A stretch of 24,103 nucleotides of DNA from Streptomyces exfoliatus (GTDB taxonomy: Bacteria; Actinomycetota; Actinomycetes; Streptomycetales; Streptomycetaceae). The notes beneath the pieces were generated by a model. That model saw nothing but the letters and a program-made list of their open reading frames with translations. It was not told where the DNA came from and ran no database searches. The stretch lies in assembly GCF_000725545.1 (NCBI RefSeq), contig NZ_JNZP01000044.1, positions 1-24,103 of the forward strand, written 5' to 3'. The translations under genes were made by a program, and so were the position numbers. This document shows, piece by piece, positions 14,602-22,572 of the stretch; the first letter of the stretch is position 1, and each line of letters opens with the position of its first letter.

Positions 14602-16809
14602 ATGCCCGGGTTGTTCGATGCGGTCGACGCACTGCTCGCGTCTCGCGCCGCCCTGCCGCCGCCGGAAGAGCGGAAGCGGCTGCGGCAGGCCCATGCCCTG
14701 ACGGTCGACGAGGTCGCCGCCGCGCTCCAGGTACGCCGGGCCACGGTGACCAGCTGGGAGTCAGGCAGGACGGAACCACGCCCGCCGGAGCGCGACGCGT
14801 ACGCACGCCTCCTGGACGGCCTGGCCAAGCTGTACCCGGCGCCGGCCGAGGACGAAAAGGAGGAGGTGGAGGAAGAAGAACAGCCCGACCCCCCCACCGA
14901 CTCCACCCCGGCCACCCGACCCACGGCCACTCCGACGCCAACGAGCACTCCGCCAGCGAGCGCTCCGCCAGCGAGCACTCCGCCAAGGAGCACGCGGACA
15001 ACGGGCACGCGGACAACGGGAGCTCGGACAACAGGTGGCACCACCCCCACCGCCGCCACGGACGACCGCTTCGCGAACGGCCCACTCGCGGTCATCGACG
15101 TCGACAGCGACGGCGACGGCGACGCCCCAGGCCAGGTACTGGCGTACTGCCAGGGCGGCCTGATCCTGGAGGTGCCCGCCAAGTCGCTCCCGTCCCTGGT
15201 CGAGTGGACGCTGAGCGAAGGCAGGCTCGGGCAGCCCAGGCTCTCGGGCCCGGGCAAGGACGCCGACCCGCTCCTCGTCCTCACTGAGGCGGCGCTGAAC
15301 CGCTTCGGCCTGCCGACGTCCCTCACCCCCGAGGAGCGGACCGCCGGGCGGATCCCGGAGGCCCACAAGGTCGTCAAGCAGCTGAAGCGCGCGCAGTGGC
15401 AGCTGACGAAGCGCGGCTTCGGGCCGTGGGCGCGGATCTACCGTCCGGCCACGGGCTCCGAGCGGGCCTGCGTCCAGCTGTGCATCCCGTCCTGGGGCGC
15501 GCTCGATCCGCGCCACTGGGACGGCGCCGGCTCCCTGCCGCCGGCGGACCTCGCCCGCGTACTGGGCGTCTTCGCGGCCCGGGTGATGACGCCGCGCGGC
15601 TCCACGGCGGTGACCGGCCTGGAGCTGATGACCGCCCTGCACCCGCCGACCCGGGCGTCCGAGCCCGACGCGGACGGCAAGCGGCACTCCGAGCACAACC
15701 CCGGCAGCCTGGGCAAGGAGCCGGTCGACCCGGCGCCGTGCGAAGCGATCGACGGCCACCCGCTCCTCAAGGACCTGCCCCGCTTCCACGTCCGCGGGCC
15801 GGCCGAGAAGATCTTCGAGGAGGCGTACGACTGGGCCAGGCCGCTCACCGACGACGAGTGCATGCGCAGCCACCTGGTGGGCCTCGACGTGAACATGGCG
15901 TTCGCCGCCGGCGCGAACGGCCTGATCGTCGGCCTCGGCGCGCCGACCCGCGAGAAGAACCCGGTCTTCGACCCGAAGCTTCCGGGCGCGTGGCTGGTGG
16001 ACCTCTCCCACGTGGACCTGTCGCGGGTGAAGGTCGGCAAGGAGTGGGCGGACCTCCGCGGCGACCTCCTGCCGTCGCCGTTCACGCCGAAGGGCGACCG
16101 CCCGACGGGCCCGGCCTGGTACGCGACGCCCACCGTCGCGTACGCGGTCGAGCTCGGCTACGAGGTGGCGCCCACCGAGGCGTACGTCCGCCACGACAAC
16201 GGCCGCTACCTGGACAGCTGGTACGCCAGGCTCCGTGACGCGTACCTCGCCACGATGGCGGACCTCGGCGTCCGGGCCGACACGAGCCCGGAGGACTTCC
16301 TGAAGGCGATGGACGGCTACAAGAAGCGTGATCCGGAGCTGGCGATCGTCGTCTCGGCGATCAAGGCGACGGTGAAGGGCGGCCTGGGCAAGCTGCGCGA
16401 GCGCCCGCGCGGGGAGGGCTGGCGGCCGGGCGAGCCGTGGCGAGCCCTGTCCCGCTCCACCTGGCGGCCGGACATCCGCGCGGCGGTCATCTCCCGCACC
16501 CGCGTCAATCTCCACCGCAAGGTCGTGAAGCACGCGGCGTTCACGGGGCAGTACCCTGTCGCGATCCTGTCCGACTGCGTCGTGTACGCCGTGGACGGCA
16601 CGTCGCCGCTCGACTTCCTGCCCTACCGGCAGGGCAAGGCGCTGCCGGGCGGCTTCAAGCTCGGCGTCAACCCGGGCCTGGTCAAGCACGAGGGCACGCA
16701 GACCGTCCTGTGGGGCGAGGGAGTCCGGGAGCAGTACGAAGCACCCGAACTGAACTTGGCCCGCTACATCAAGGCCGGCATCGTCTCCGATGCCGACAGC
16801 GGGGAGTAG
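14602..16809 (+). CDS. tap: Telomere-associated protein Tap
   Basis: 735 aa from ATG 14602, preceded at ideal distance by AGGAGG (14589-14594). Length and gene order (tpg directly downstream) fit the Tap proteins of Streptomyces linear replicons, which bind the telomere 3' overhang and bring in the terminal protein. Residues 24-58 form an XRE-type HTH ('LTVDEVAAALQVRRATVTSW'). Residues 81-152 are an acidic then Pro/Thr-rich spacer, partly encoded by a 15-bp tandem repeat. The large C-terminal part from 'FANGPLAVIDVDSDGDGDAP' onward, with 'RAQWQLTKRGFGPWARIYRP' and 'LVGLDVNMAFAAGANGLIVG', is the part conserved between Tap proteins. Upstream, TTGTAC/GTACAA (14526-14531 and 14561-14566) form a dyad of unknown meaning. 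Identification is from memory of the family, without a search. Confidence 0.9.
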   Translation: MPGLFDAVDALLASRAALPPPEERKRLRQAHALTVDEVAAALQVRRATVTSWESGRTEPRPPERDAYARLLDGLAKLYPAPAEDEKEEVEEEEQPDPPTDSTPATRPTATPTPTSTPPASAPPASTPPRSTRTTGTRTTGARTTGGTTPTAATDDRFANGPLAVIDVDSDGDGDAPGQVLAYCQGGLILEVPAKSLPSLVEWTLSEGRLGQPRLSGPGKDADPLLVLTEAALNRFGLPTSLTPEERTAGRIPEAHKVVKQLKRAQWQLTKRGFGPWARIYRPATGSERACVQLCIPSWGALDPRHWDGAGSLPPADLARVLGVFAARVMTPRGSTAVTGLELMTALHPPTRASEPDADGKRHSEHNPGSLGKEPVDPAPCEAIDGHPLLKDLPRFHVRGPAEKIFEEAYDWARPLTDDECMRSHLVGLDVNMAFAAGANGLIVGLGAPTREKNPVFDPKLPGAWLVDLSHVDLSRVKVGKEWADLRGDLLPSPFTPKGDRPTGPAWYATPTVAYAVELGYEVAPTEAYVRHDNGRYLDSWYARLRDAYLATMADLGVRADTSPEDFLKAMDGYKKRDPELAIVVSAIKATVKGGLGKLRERPRGEGWRPGEPWRALSRSTWRPDIRAAVISRTRVNLHRKVVKHAAFTGQYPVAILSDCVVYAVDGTSPLDFLPYRQGKALPGGFKLGVNPGLVKHEGTQTVLWGEGVREQYEAPELNLARYIKAGIVSDADSGE
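14943..15032 (+). repeat. Six 15-bp tandem repeats within tap
   Basis: Three units of the GAGCACTCCGCCAGC type (14943, 14958, 14973) are followed by three of the GRGCACGCGGACAAC type (14988, 15003, 15018). They encode STPPA/SAPPA and then STRTT/GTRTT pentapeptides. The 15-bp unit keeps frame, so copy number could vary between strains without breaking the protein. Confidence 0.85.
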
Positions 16810-16816
16810 GTAGGCG

Positions 16817-17377
16817 ATGGGCGACTTCGACGACAGCCTCGACGAGGCGGTGCACAAGGCGTTCACCCGCCCGGTGCCGAAGAGCGCGGGCGCACGGATG
16901 CGGTTCCTGGTCAGGCAGCTGGGCGGCACCAGGCAGGTCGCCCAGCTGCTCGGAATCTCCCAGCGCACCGTCGAGCGGTACGTGAAGGACCAGATCAAGA
17001 AGCCCCGGCCCGACCTCGCCGCGCGCCTGGAGCGCGAGGTGAAGCTCAGGTGGCAGCCGCAGATCCAGGCGAGGGCCCGGCGGAAGGCGGCGTCGACCAC
17101 CGGCATCGTCATCGACATCCACGCCCGCTTCGGCTACACGGGGGCTCCGGAAGGCACCACGGACCAGGACCGCATCCGCCATCTCACGGTGGCCCTCCCG
17201 CCCCCGTACGCGGCCCGCCTCTTCGACGCCCAGCAACAGGGCGCCGCGGACAACGAACTCCAGCAGATCGCGGCGAACTCCCTCCGGGAGGTCTACTTCC
17301 AGGACGACGGCCGCCGAGCGGGCTCCCTGCGAGAGGTGGAGATCAACGACCTCCTGAGCCTGGAGTTCGAACTGTAG
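16817..17377 (+). CDS. tpg: Telomere terminal protein Tpg
   Basis: 186 aa, about the size of known Streptomyces Tpg proteins (184-185 aa). It starts 7 bp after tap. The HTH-like region is 'TRQVAQLLGISQRTVERYVK' (38-57), the region compared with reverse transcriptase/DNA-binding folds in this family. 'PEGTTDQDRIRHLTVALPPP' (111-130) holds Thr114 and Thr115; a Thr at this position has been reported as the residue to which the first dCMP is joined in a Streptomyces Tpg. The C-terminus 'LREVEINDLLSLEFEL' is characteristic. It is expected to attach covalently to the 5' end and prime end-patching. Its gene lies 6.7 kb from the palindromic end of this window. A bidirectional hairpin follows at 17390-17424. 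Confidence 0.93.
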   Translation: MGDFDDSLDEAVHKAFTRPVPKSAGARMRFLVRQLGGTRQVAQLLGISQRTVERYVKDQIKKPRPDLAARLEREVKLRWQPQIQARARRKAASTTGIVIDIHARFGYTGAPEGTTDQDRIRHLTVALPPPYAARLFDAQQQGAADNELQQIAANSLREVYFQDDGRRAGSLREVEINDLLSLEFEL

Positions 17378-17389
17378 GAAACGGAAACG

Positions 17390-17424
17390 CATGAGGCCCG
17401 GATCCAAAGGATCCGGGCCTCATG
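17390..17424. terminator. Bidirectional hairpin terminator between tpg and tRNA-fMet
   Basis: Perfect 16-bp arms (CATGAGGCCCGGATCC and complement) around an AAA loop. It lies 12 bp after the tpg stop and 8 bp after the 3' end of the convergent tRNA gene. On the tRNA strand it is followed by a T-rich GCGTTTCCGTTTCC, so it should terminate both. Confidence 0.85.
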
Positions 17425-17432
17425 TCATTCAG

Positions 17433-17506
17433 TAGCGGGGACAGGATTTGAACCTGCGACCTCTGGGTTATGAGCCCAGCGAGCTACCGAGCTGCTCCAC
17501 CCCGCG
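17433..17506 (-). tRNA. Initiator tRNA-fMet (anticodon CAT)
   Basis: 74 nt without an encoded CCA. On the minus strand it begins CGCGGGGTGGAGCAGC, has the anticodon loop CTCATAA on a stem of three G-C pairs (GGG/CCC), and a T loop TTCAAAT. The acceptor end is CCCCGC-T-A, leaving an unpaired C1/T72, the hallmark that marks bacterial initiator tRNAs. The body closely matches the E. coli initiator. An elongator Met or Ile tRNA would pair position 1-72 and lack the three G-C pairs. Confidence 0.96.
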
Positions 17507-17571
17507 TCGGTAGGTACAACACTACGCTACCCACGACCCCTCGATGACCAGGGTGCGGAGGGCCGCCCGCG

Positions 17572-17600
17572 CTGACCGAGCGGGCTCCGGCGACTAAAAT
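17572..17600 (+). promoter_or_regulatory. Likely vegetative promoter of the VOC gene
   Basis: CTGACC at 17572-17577 and TAAAAT at 17595-17600 are separated by 17 bp, close to the -35/-10 consensus of the principal Streptomyces sigma factor. The VOC start lies about 70 bp downstream. Confidence 0.6.
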
Positions 17601-17675
17601 CAGTGGCGACATCGCGTGTCGGTCACCGACCGGGTGAGACATGGAGGTGTCAGGACATGCCCTCGGAGGCATTCC

Positions 17676-18065
17676 TTGCCAGTCGAACTGAACCACCTGA
17701 TCATTCACGCCCGGGACAACCGGGAATCCGCGGAATTCTTCGCGAACCTGCTCGGCCTTGAGATCACCGCCGAATGGGGCCCGTTCATCGCCGTCGACCT
17801 GAACAACGGCGTCACGCTGGACTTCGCCACCCTTCCCGCGGACGAGATCACGCCCCAGCACTACGCCTTCCTGGTCTCCGAGGAGGAGTTCGACACGGCG
17901 TACACGCGCATCAGGCAGCACGGCATCGAGCACTACGCCGATCCCCACCGGAAGCGGCCCGGCGCGACCAACCGCAACGACGGCGGCCACGGCGTCTACT
18001 TCGTGGATCCGGCGGGCCACCTTCTGGAACTCATCACCGTGCCGTACGGCGGCTGGACCTCGTAA
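17676..18065 (+). CDS. VOC (glyoxalase/bleomycin-resistance fold) family protein
   Basis: 129 aa from TTG 17676, chosen because GGAGG (17665-17669) lies 6 bp before it and the fold begins at once with 'VELNHLIIHARDNRESAEFF'. The GTG at 17616 gives 20 extra residues that look non-coding. The pattern is two beta-alpha-beta-beta-beta modules: 'ANLLGLEITAEWGPFIAVDL' and 'HYAFLVSEEEFDTAYTRIRQ' ending in 'GHGVYFVDPAGHLLELITVP'. His6, His66 and Glu121 could be metal ligands as in glyoxalase-type enzymes. The substrate is unknown; resistance or small-molecule metabolism are both possible. The 295 bp after the gene (18066-18360) hold no ORF that I would support. Confidence 0.88.
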   Translation: MPVELNHLIIHARDNRESAEFFANLLGLEITAEWGPFIAVDLNNGVTLDFATLPADEITPQHYAFLVSEEEFDTAYTRIRQHGIEHYADPHRKRPGATNRNDGGHGVYFVDPAGHLLELITVPYGGWTS

Positions 18066-18360
18066 CGTCTCTGCTAGGCGCGCTCGCGCTCCCGGGCTCC
18101 TGCCTTGCGCTCCTCGGGACGACGCGCTGCGGATTCCCCTCCGTCGCTCGGGAGGACATCGGAGCCGACGTGAGCCGGTCGTCTCGCTCGAATCAGCCGA
18201 TTCTCCCAGCAAGAGACCACGACCTACCTGGCGGAGGTCGCGTACCCGGGGCCGACCACAGGCCCACTAAGCGGTTCACCTGGTGTTACCGCCTGCCTGT
18301 GTCAGTGGTGGCGGTTAGCTTGCGGGAAGGCCGAGGGTCGGCGACGAGGGAGGTTCTGCG

Positions 18361-18780
18361 GTGGGTGGCAACACGTGGACGGCGACCGGGCCGTACCAGG
18401 AGGATCTGGCGGCGGCGTTCCGGCAGGCTCAGCACCTGGAGCTGGCGAAGGATGATCACGGCTTTCCGGGACGGGGAATCGTCGAACTGTGGGAGGACGA
18501 GGGCTGGCGGGAGTACATCCTGACCGGCGGTACCTGCACGGTGCTCGACTTCTACGCGCTGATCGACGCCGATGCAGGTGACGAGTTCGCCATGATGCGC
18601 CCCTTGACCGAGGACGAGATACGCAGCTGGGCTCCCGACGGCTGGCCCACACACGACCAATGGGAAGCCGAGATGCGTCGGCTGCTCGACCCGATCGACC
18701 GTGGAATGGGACGGTGCACAGTGCTGTACCGGGATGGCGAACCAGCCGAGATCGCCTACTGGGGCTGTACCGCGGACTAG
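18361..18780 (+). CDS. Conserved hypothetical protein (acidic, 139 aa)
   Basis: GTG start at 18361 with GGAGG about 8 bp upstream. The protein is acidic and Trp-rich, with no signal peptide or membrane helix. Features include 'YQEDLAAAFRQAQHLELAKD', 'REYILTGGTCTVLDFYALID', 'MMRPLTEDEIRSWAPDGWPT' and a C-terminal 'RCTVLYRDGEPAEIAYWGCT'. I do not recognise a functional domain. Codon use with high GC3 and the clear ribosome site support a real gene. The next gene on the right is convergent; the 208 bp between them hold nothing I can support. Confidence 0.75.
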   Translation: MGGNTWTATGPYQEDLAAAFRQAQHLELAKDDHGFPGRGIVELWEDEGWREYILTGGTCTVLDFYALIDADAGDEFAMMRPLTEDEIRSWAPDGWPTHDQWEAEMRRLLDPIDRGMGRCTVLYRDGEPAEIAYWGCTAD

Positions 18781-18988
18781 TCCCCCGGCATGCTCCTCAC
18801 TTGTCGGTCTCGGGTGTCGAGCGCCGACGGCTCTGCCACCCCTTCTGGGCGCCCGTAGGACCCGGAGAGCACAGGTCGGCGCCGAGTCCTCGCGCACGCT
18901 TAGGATCGTTCCTGGGGAAGTCGTTGATCACTCAACGGCTTCTCCTCTTTCATGCTCTGCCGGGCCTTTTCGCGGGCATCAGTCGACC

Positions 18989-19852
18989 TTAGGCGGGCGG
19001 TGACGGCGGATGGTTGCCTGGAAGGGCCGGATTCTCCGGGTGACGTACGTCGCCGCTGCCGAGCCGGACACGGGACCGGACCCGCATCGGCTGGTCGCCG
19101 CGCCGGGAGAGCAGGATCAGCTCGTCGACCCGGGCCGTCATGGGGTGGAGGAGGGCCTCCGCCTTGCGGGCAAGAGCGTGTGGGTCCGTGGTCCGGCCGA
19201 GGGACAGGTGTGGGGTGAAGCCGTGCGAGTGCGATCCGCAGAGAGGGAAGCGGAGCTCCAGGGATTCCCGCAGCCGCGCCCAGGGCTCGTGGTCGGCCGC
19301 GGCGGGGTCGAGCCAGACGGTGGCGTCCTCGCGGTGGCCGAACCAGTGGATGCCCGCCAGGCGGGCGGTGAACGGCGGCGTCTCGGCGAGAGCGGCGGCG
19401 ACCAGCGGCAGGGCCCGGACGAACTCGGCTTCGGGGACGAAACCGAAGAGCACGTTGACGTGCGGCGGCCAGCGGCGGATCTGTCGGTCGTGTTCGCGGC
19501 GAATGTGCTGGATCGGCGGCCACAACTCCGCCGGCGGCAGCCAGGCGACGGCGGTGCGGTTCGTCGGCGGGACGGCGAGGACGTCGCCGGGTGCCGGGGC
19601 CGGCACGGGACCGACCTGCCCGACGAGGGTCTCGTCGAGCCGGTCGATGCCGGAGGCGCGGTCCCAGACGACCTGGCCGTCCGCCTCGAAGAACACCACC
19701 CGGTGCCAGGGGATCTCCCCGCCGGGCACGAAGTCGCCGAGCAGGATCCGCTTCGGCGGGGCCCCGCGCTCGGCGATCCCCATCACGAACCGCTCGGGGT
19801 CGAAGCGCGGGTCCCAGAGCACCCGGTGGTAGATCTCGTCGCTCGTGTGCAC
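18989..19852 (-). CDS. RNA-end protein: MJ1316 (DUF504) domain fused to a 2H/LigT phosphoesterase-like domain
   Basis: 287 aa from a GTG at 19852. Residues 1-75 ('[20 protein letters not shown]', '[20 protein letters not shown]', '[13 protein letters not shown]') match DUF504, the MJ1316 RNA cyclic-group end-recognition domain. After a linker, residues 110-265 look like a 2'-5' RNA ligase/2H phosphoesterase, with the two family histidines in '[11 protein letters not shown]' (His131) and '[10 protein letters not shown]' (His215). The first motif is H-x-N rather than the common H-x-T/S; the second is H-x-S. The likely role is recognising and opening or joining 2',3'-cyclic phosphate ends, that is, RNA repair. 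The exact reaction is not shown by sequence. It is transcribed alone, convergent with the hypothetical gene to its left. Confidence 0.88.
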   Translation of the reverse strand: MHTSDEIYHRVLWDPRFDPERFVMGIAERGAPPKRILLGDFVPGGEIPWHRVVFFEADGQVVWDRASGIDRLDETLVGQVGPVPAPAPGDVLAVPPTNRTAVAWLPPAELWPPIQHIRREHDRQIRRWPPHVNVLFGFVPEAEFVRALPLVAAALAETPPFTARLAGIHWFGHREDATVWLDPAAADHEPWARLRESLELRFPLCGSHSHGFTPHLSLGRTTDPHALARKAEALLHPMTARVDELILLSRRGDQPMRVRSRVRLGSGDVRHPENPALPGNHPPSPPA

Positions 19853-20601
19853 GTCAGCACCTGCCCTTGACTATCAGGGTGACGCGCGCCCGGACGGCCC
19901 TGCAAATCAGCGCCCGGCCCGCCCACCTCGCTGCGTCGCTGACACGATCGTGCCGCAGGACCCCTACGGCGGCACGGATGACCTTGCAGGGAATCCGACC
20001 CATGCACGGAAGGCAGATTTCTGATTTACCTGGTGTTCCCTGAGTGAGATGACCTGCAATTTCTGGTTCCCTTTTCCGGGGCGGACTTCAGGTTGCCGGG
20101 GCTGAGGTTATTTTCGAGGGTGTGCCTATGTCGTCGAGTCCTCTGATCCCCCACGAGTCCAGTCCGGCGTAGATGGTGGCGGTGTGGCAACGCGGTGATT
20201 CCATGATTTCGGCTTCGCCGCGGTAGACGGCGATCAGCGAGTCGGTGCCGCGCCATCAGGTGTCCGCAAGGCCGGCGACCTCTGGCACGCCTTCGACCCC
20301 CCCGTCGGCGGGCGGACGGGCGCCCTCCCGGGACTCTGCGCTCACGGACGAGGTCTGCGGGAGGAAGCTGCCCCGGTCCGACAGCTACCCCGTTTCCGGC
20401 CGATCCTCAGGTGGGTAGCCGCGAGATGGCAGGAAGACGCCCACGGGTGACCTGGGACTTACTGGATCACGCCACCGGCCGACATCAGAATGACCGCGTG
20501 CGCGACGCGTACGACACGCACGCCTCGAAAGCGGAGGGTCCGGTGCGCCGTCCCCGTTCGCTCCATCCGACAGCGCAGTCCGGGACCCGAAAGAGAATCA
20601 C
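19853..20601. other. 750-bp decayed intergenic region
   Basis: No intact gene is supported. Base composition is less GC-rich and uneven, with AT-richer patches near 20010-20110. A likely gene remnant on the minus strand (20088-20255) is listed separately. Around 20260-20400 the plus strand reads 'KAGDLWHAFDPPVGGRTGAL' in one frame and 'DEVCGRKLPRSDSYPVS' in another, which may be a second small frameshifted gene, but I cannot assign it. Confidence 0.5.
20088..20255 (-). pseudogene. Fragment of an unidentified gene
   Basis: A 55-codon open stretch after an in-frame TGA (20256-20258) reads 'RGTDSLIAVYRGEAEIMESP' then 'RCHTATIYAGLDSWGIRGLD'. Codon third positions are strongly G/C and the peptide looks protein-like, but there is no start codon with a ribosome site. 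It is probably the 3' end of a lost gene. The function is unknown. Confidence 0.35.
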
Positions 20602-21297
20602 GTGCACCTTCGAGAAATCTGGCGGTTCCCCGTCAAGTCCATGCGTGGGGAACGGCTGAAGAGCGTCGAACTCACCGACAACGGCCTGACCGGTGACCGG
20701 CACGTCCACGTCCGGGACTCCCGCGGCCTGCTGACCGCACGGGTGCGCTCCCGGCTGCTGGGTCTGTCGGCGACCACGGCCGAGGACGGCGGGGTGCTGG
20801 TGAACGGGCACCCCTGGGACGGACCGGAGGCCGCGGAACTGATCCGCGGCGCGGCCGGCCCCGACGCGGAGGCGGTGCGCTACGCCGGCCGGGAGAGGTT
20901 CGACGTCCTCAACCTGACCGTCATCACCGACGGGGCCGCCCAGGCCCTCGGCCACGACCCGCGCCGGCTCCGGTCCAACCTGGTGATCGGCGGCGTCCCC
21001 GGCCTCTCCGAACGCGACTGGCCCGGCCGTACCCTGCGCATCGGCGACGCCGTCATCGGCGTCCTCAAGCTGCGGTCCCGCTGCGTCATGACGACGGTCG
21101 ACCCGGACACGGGCGAGCGGAACCACGACGTCCTGCGCGACATCCACCGGCTGTACGACGGCACCTTCGCGCTGGACTGCTGGGTGGCCTCCCCCGGCAC
21201 CGTCACCGAGGGCGACGAGGTCCGGCTGACCGACGAGGAGTGGCCGGAGCCGGTCCGCGGCGGCTGGATCGTCGGGGCGCCGTACGTCGTGCCCTAA
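20602..21297 (+). CDS. MOSC domain protein with N-terminal beta-barrel
   Basis: 231 aa from GTG 20602 (AAAGAGA about 8-12 bp upstream). The N-terminus 'LREIWRFPVKSMRGERLKSV' and 'GLTGDRHVHVRDSRGLLTAR' is the MOSC_N beta-barrel. The MOSC core follows ('RFDVLNLTVITDGAAQALGH', 'RLRSNLVIGGVPG', 'DWPGRTLRIGDAVIGVLKLR'). The conserved Cys is in 'SRCVMTTVDPDTG' (about residue 169), the residue expected to carry sulfur or bind the molybdenum cofactor. Proteins of this type include YcbX- and mARC-like molybdenum enzymes; the substrate here is unknown. No molybdenum-cofactor genes are nearby. The neighbouring IS remnant begins about 65 bp downstream. Confidence 0.92.
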   Translation: MHLREIWRFPVKSMRGERLKSVELTDNGLTGDRHVHVRDSRGLLTARVRSRLLGLSATTAEDGGVLVNGHPWDGPEAAELIRGAAGPDAEAVRYAGRERFDVLNLTVITDGAAQALGHDPRRLRSNLVIGGVPGLSERDWPGRTLRIGDAVIGVLKLRSRCVMTTVDPDTGERNHDVLRDIHRLYDGTFALDCWVASPGTVTEGDEVRLTDEEWPEPVRGGWIVGAPYVVP

Positions 21298-21362
21298 GGC
21301 TCGGGACATGATGCCCCCTGTGACGAACAGCCCGCAGACACCTCCAGCTCGGATCCCGGGCT

Positions 21363-22057
21363 ATGACGGCGGTCCCTTCCACCACCAGCCCGACCTTCTG
21401 GACGAGCACCTGTTCTGGGTGGGCCACCTGCACAACGGCGCGGACGCTGCCCGCCGGGGTCGTTCCGTGGAGCCTTCCGTTGGAGGACCGGGCGCTGCTG
21501 GTCGCGGCGTACGGGCGTACCAACCTGACGATGCGGCAGCTCGCACCGCTGTTCGGGGTATCGAAGTCAGTGGAGGCCCGCACCCGCAAGAGGTTCGCCA
21601 AGGACACCGTGCTCATCGTCGACGGCACCCTGGTGCCCACCCATGACCACACCATTGCCGCACAGTCCAAGAACTACCGGTACTCCACCAATCACCAGGT
21701 CGTCATCGACGCCGACACCCGCCTGGTGGTCGTGGTCGGCCGGTCCCTCGCCGGGAACCCAACGACTGCAAGGCATGGGAGGAATCCGGTGCCAAGGCCG
21801 CCGTCGGCAAGACCCTCACGATCGCCGACGGCGGTTATCCCGGCACCGGACTGCTCATCCCGCACCGTCGCGAACGCGGCCAGATCGAGCTCCCGGACTG
21901 GAAGGAGGAGCACAAGCGGTCCCACAAGCGGGTCCGTGCCCGCGTCGAGCACGTCTTCGCCCGCATGAACCTCACCCTCGCCGGGCAGCGGAACGCCTCG
22001 CAACGTGTGCGACCGCCGCCGAGACCGCACGGAGGTCATATACGGGACAGCCCTTAG
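21363..22057 (+). pseudogene. IS5-family transposase, frameshifted and shortened
   Basis: The first frame gives 'LPLEDRALLVAAYGRTNLTM' and 'RQLAPLFGVSKS', then 'KDTVLIVDGTLVPTHDHTIA' with the first catalytic Asp, and 'NYRYSTNHQVVIDADTRLVV'. At about 21758-21762 the frame shifts by one base (GGGAACCCAACGAC in place of an expected GGGAACCGCAACGAC). It continues in the next frame as 'NDCKAWEESGAKAAVGKTLT', 'IADGGYPGTGLLIPHRRERG' (second Asp) and 'EEHKRSHKRVRARVEHVFAR' (catalytic Glu region). A segment of about 15 residues seems missing after 'FGVSKS', and the C-terminus departs from the family after 'VFARM'. The sequence ending GGGACAGCCC at 22044-22053 may be the right terminal repeat; I found no matching left end. 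It is inactive unless programmed frameshifting occurs, and the other damage makes that unlikely. Confidence 0.82.
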
Positions 22058-22201
22058 GGCATGACCTGTGAGGAGGCGAGGCTCGGCCCTGAATCGACGA
22101 TGATCAGCCCTTTAACATGTGCCGTATTTTCTCCAACTCTACATACTGCATCAACTCAGCTCGAAGCTTCCCGCCCCAGAAGCAGTAGATGGGCTCTCGT
22201 T

Positions 22202-22518
22202 ATGACAGCTGAGTGGTACGTCCTCATCCAGGAGGACACCAGGGTGACGGAGCGCGCCGACGGCGTCGACTTGAAGCTGCACCGCTGAAGCTGGCGGGCA
22301 CTCACCTCATCAATGGCACCGAGGCACAAGCCAAAGCAGTAGCCGAGGACGCGGCCCTGCACTACATACCGGCAGTCCTGGCCCGGCATGCCCGACCGGG
22401 CGACGAGCCGGCCCGGCAGAAAAGCCTGAAGGACAGACTCCGCAGCGCACTGGAGGACCCGCCGCCTCCCGCGAAACCGTGGACCCCCAAGGCATGGACC
22501 CGGGAAGCCCAGGCCTGA
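22202..22518 (+). pseudogene. Small conserved gene broken by a one-base frameshift
   Basis: Starting at ATG 22202 the frame reads 'MTAEWYVLIQEDTRVTERAD' and 'GVDLKLHR', then hits TGA at 22286-22288. The next frame continues without pause as 'KLAGTHLINGTEAQAKAVAE' and 'DAALHYIPAVLARHARPGDE' to a stop at 22516-22518. Restoring one G (TGA AGC to TGG AAG C) gives a single protein of about 105 aa. Both halves have high GC3 and protein-like composition. I do not recognise the family. It is either a true pseudogene or a sequencing error. Confidence 0.65.
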
Positions 22519-22572
22519 GAAGTGCGAGGCGAACTGCCGGTGGATGGAGCGGATCGGGGTACACGGCCTCGC

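Noticed and set aside
14761..17118. Long minus-strand open frame (785 codons) opposite tap and tpg
   Set aside because: Same antisense artefact; tap and tpg are well supported on the plus strand.
17465..17478. GGTTATGAGCCC resembling half of the 21-bp palindrome
   Set aside because: It is the anticodon arm of tRNA-fMet; the likeness is accidental.
17641..17691. Short upstream ORF (17 codons) overlapping the VOC start
   Set aside because: No ribosome site precedes its ATG and the peptide shows no attenuator features.
20411..20659. Small plus-strand ORF of 82 codons before the MOSC gene
   Set aside because: No family likeness, weak start, and its end overlaps the supported MOSC frame.
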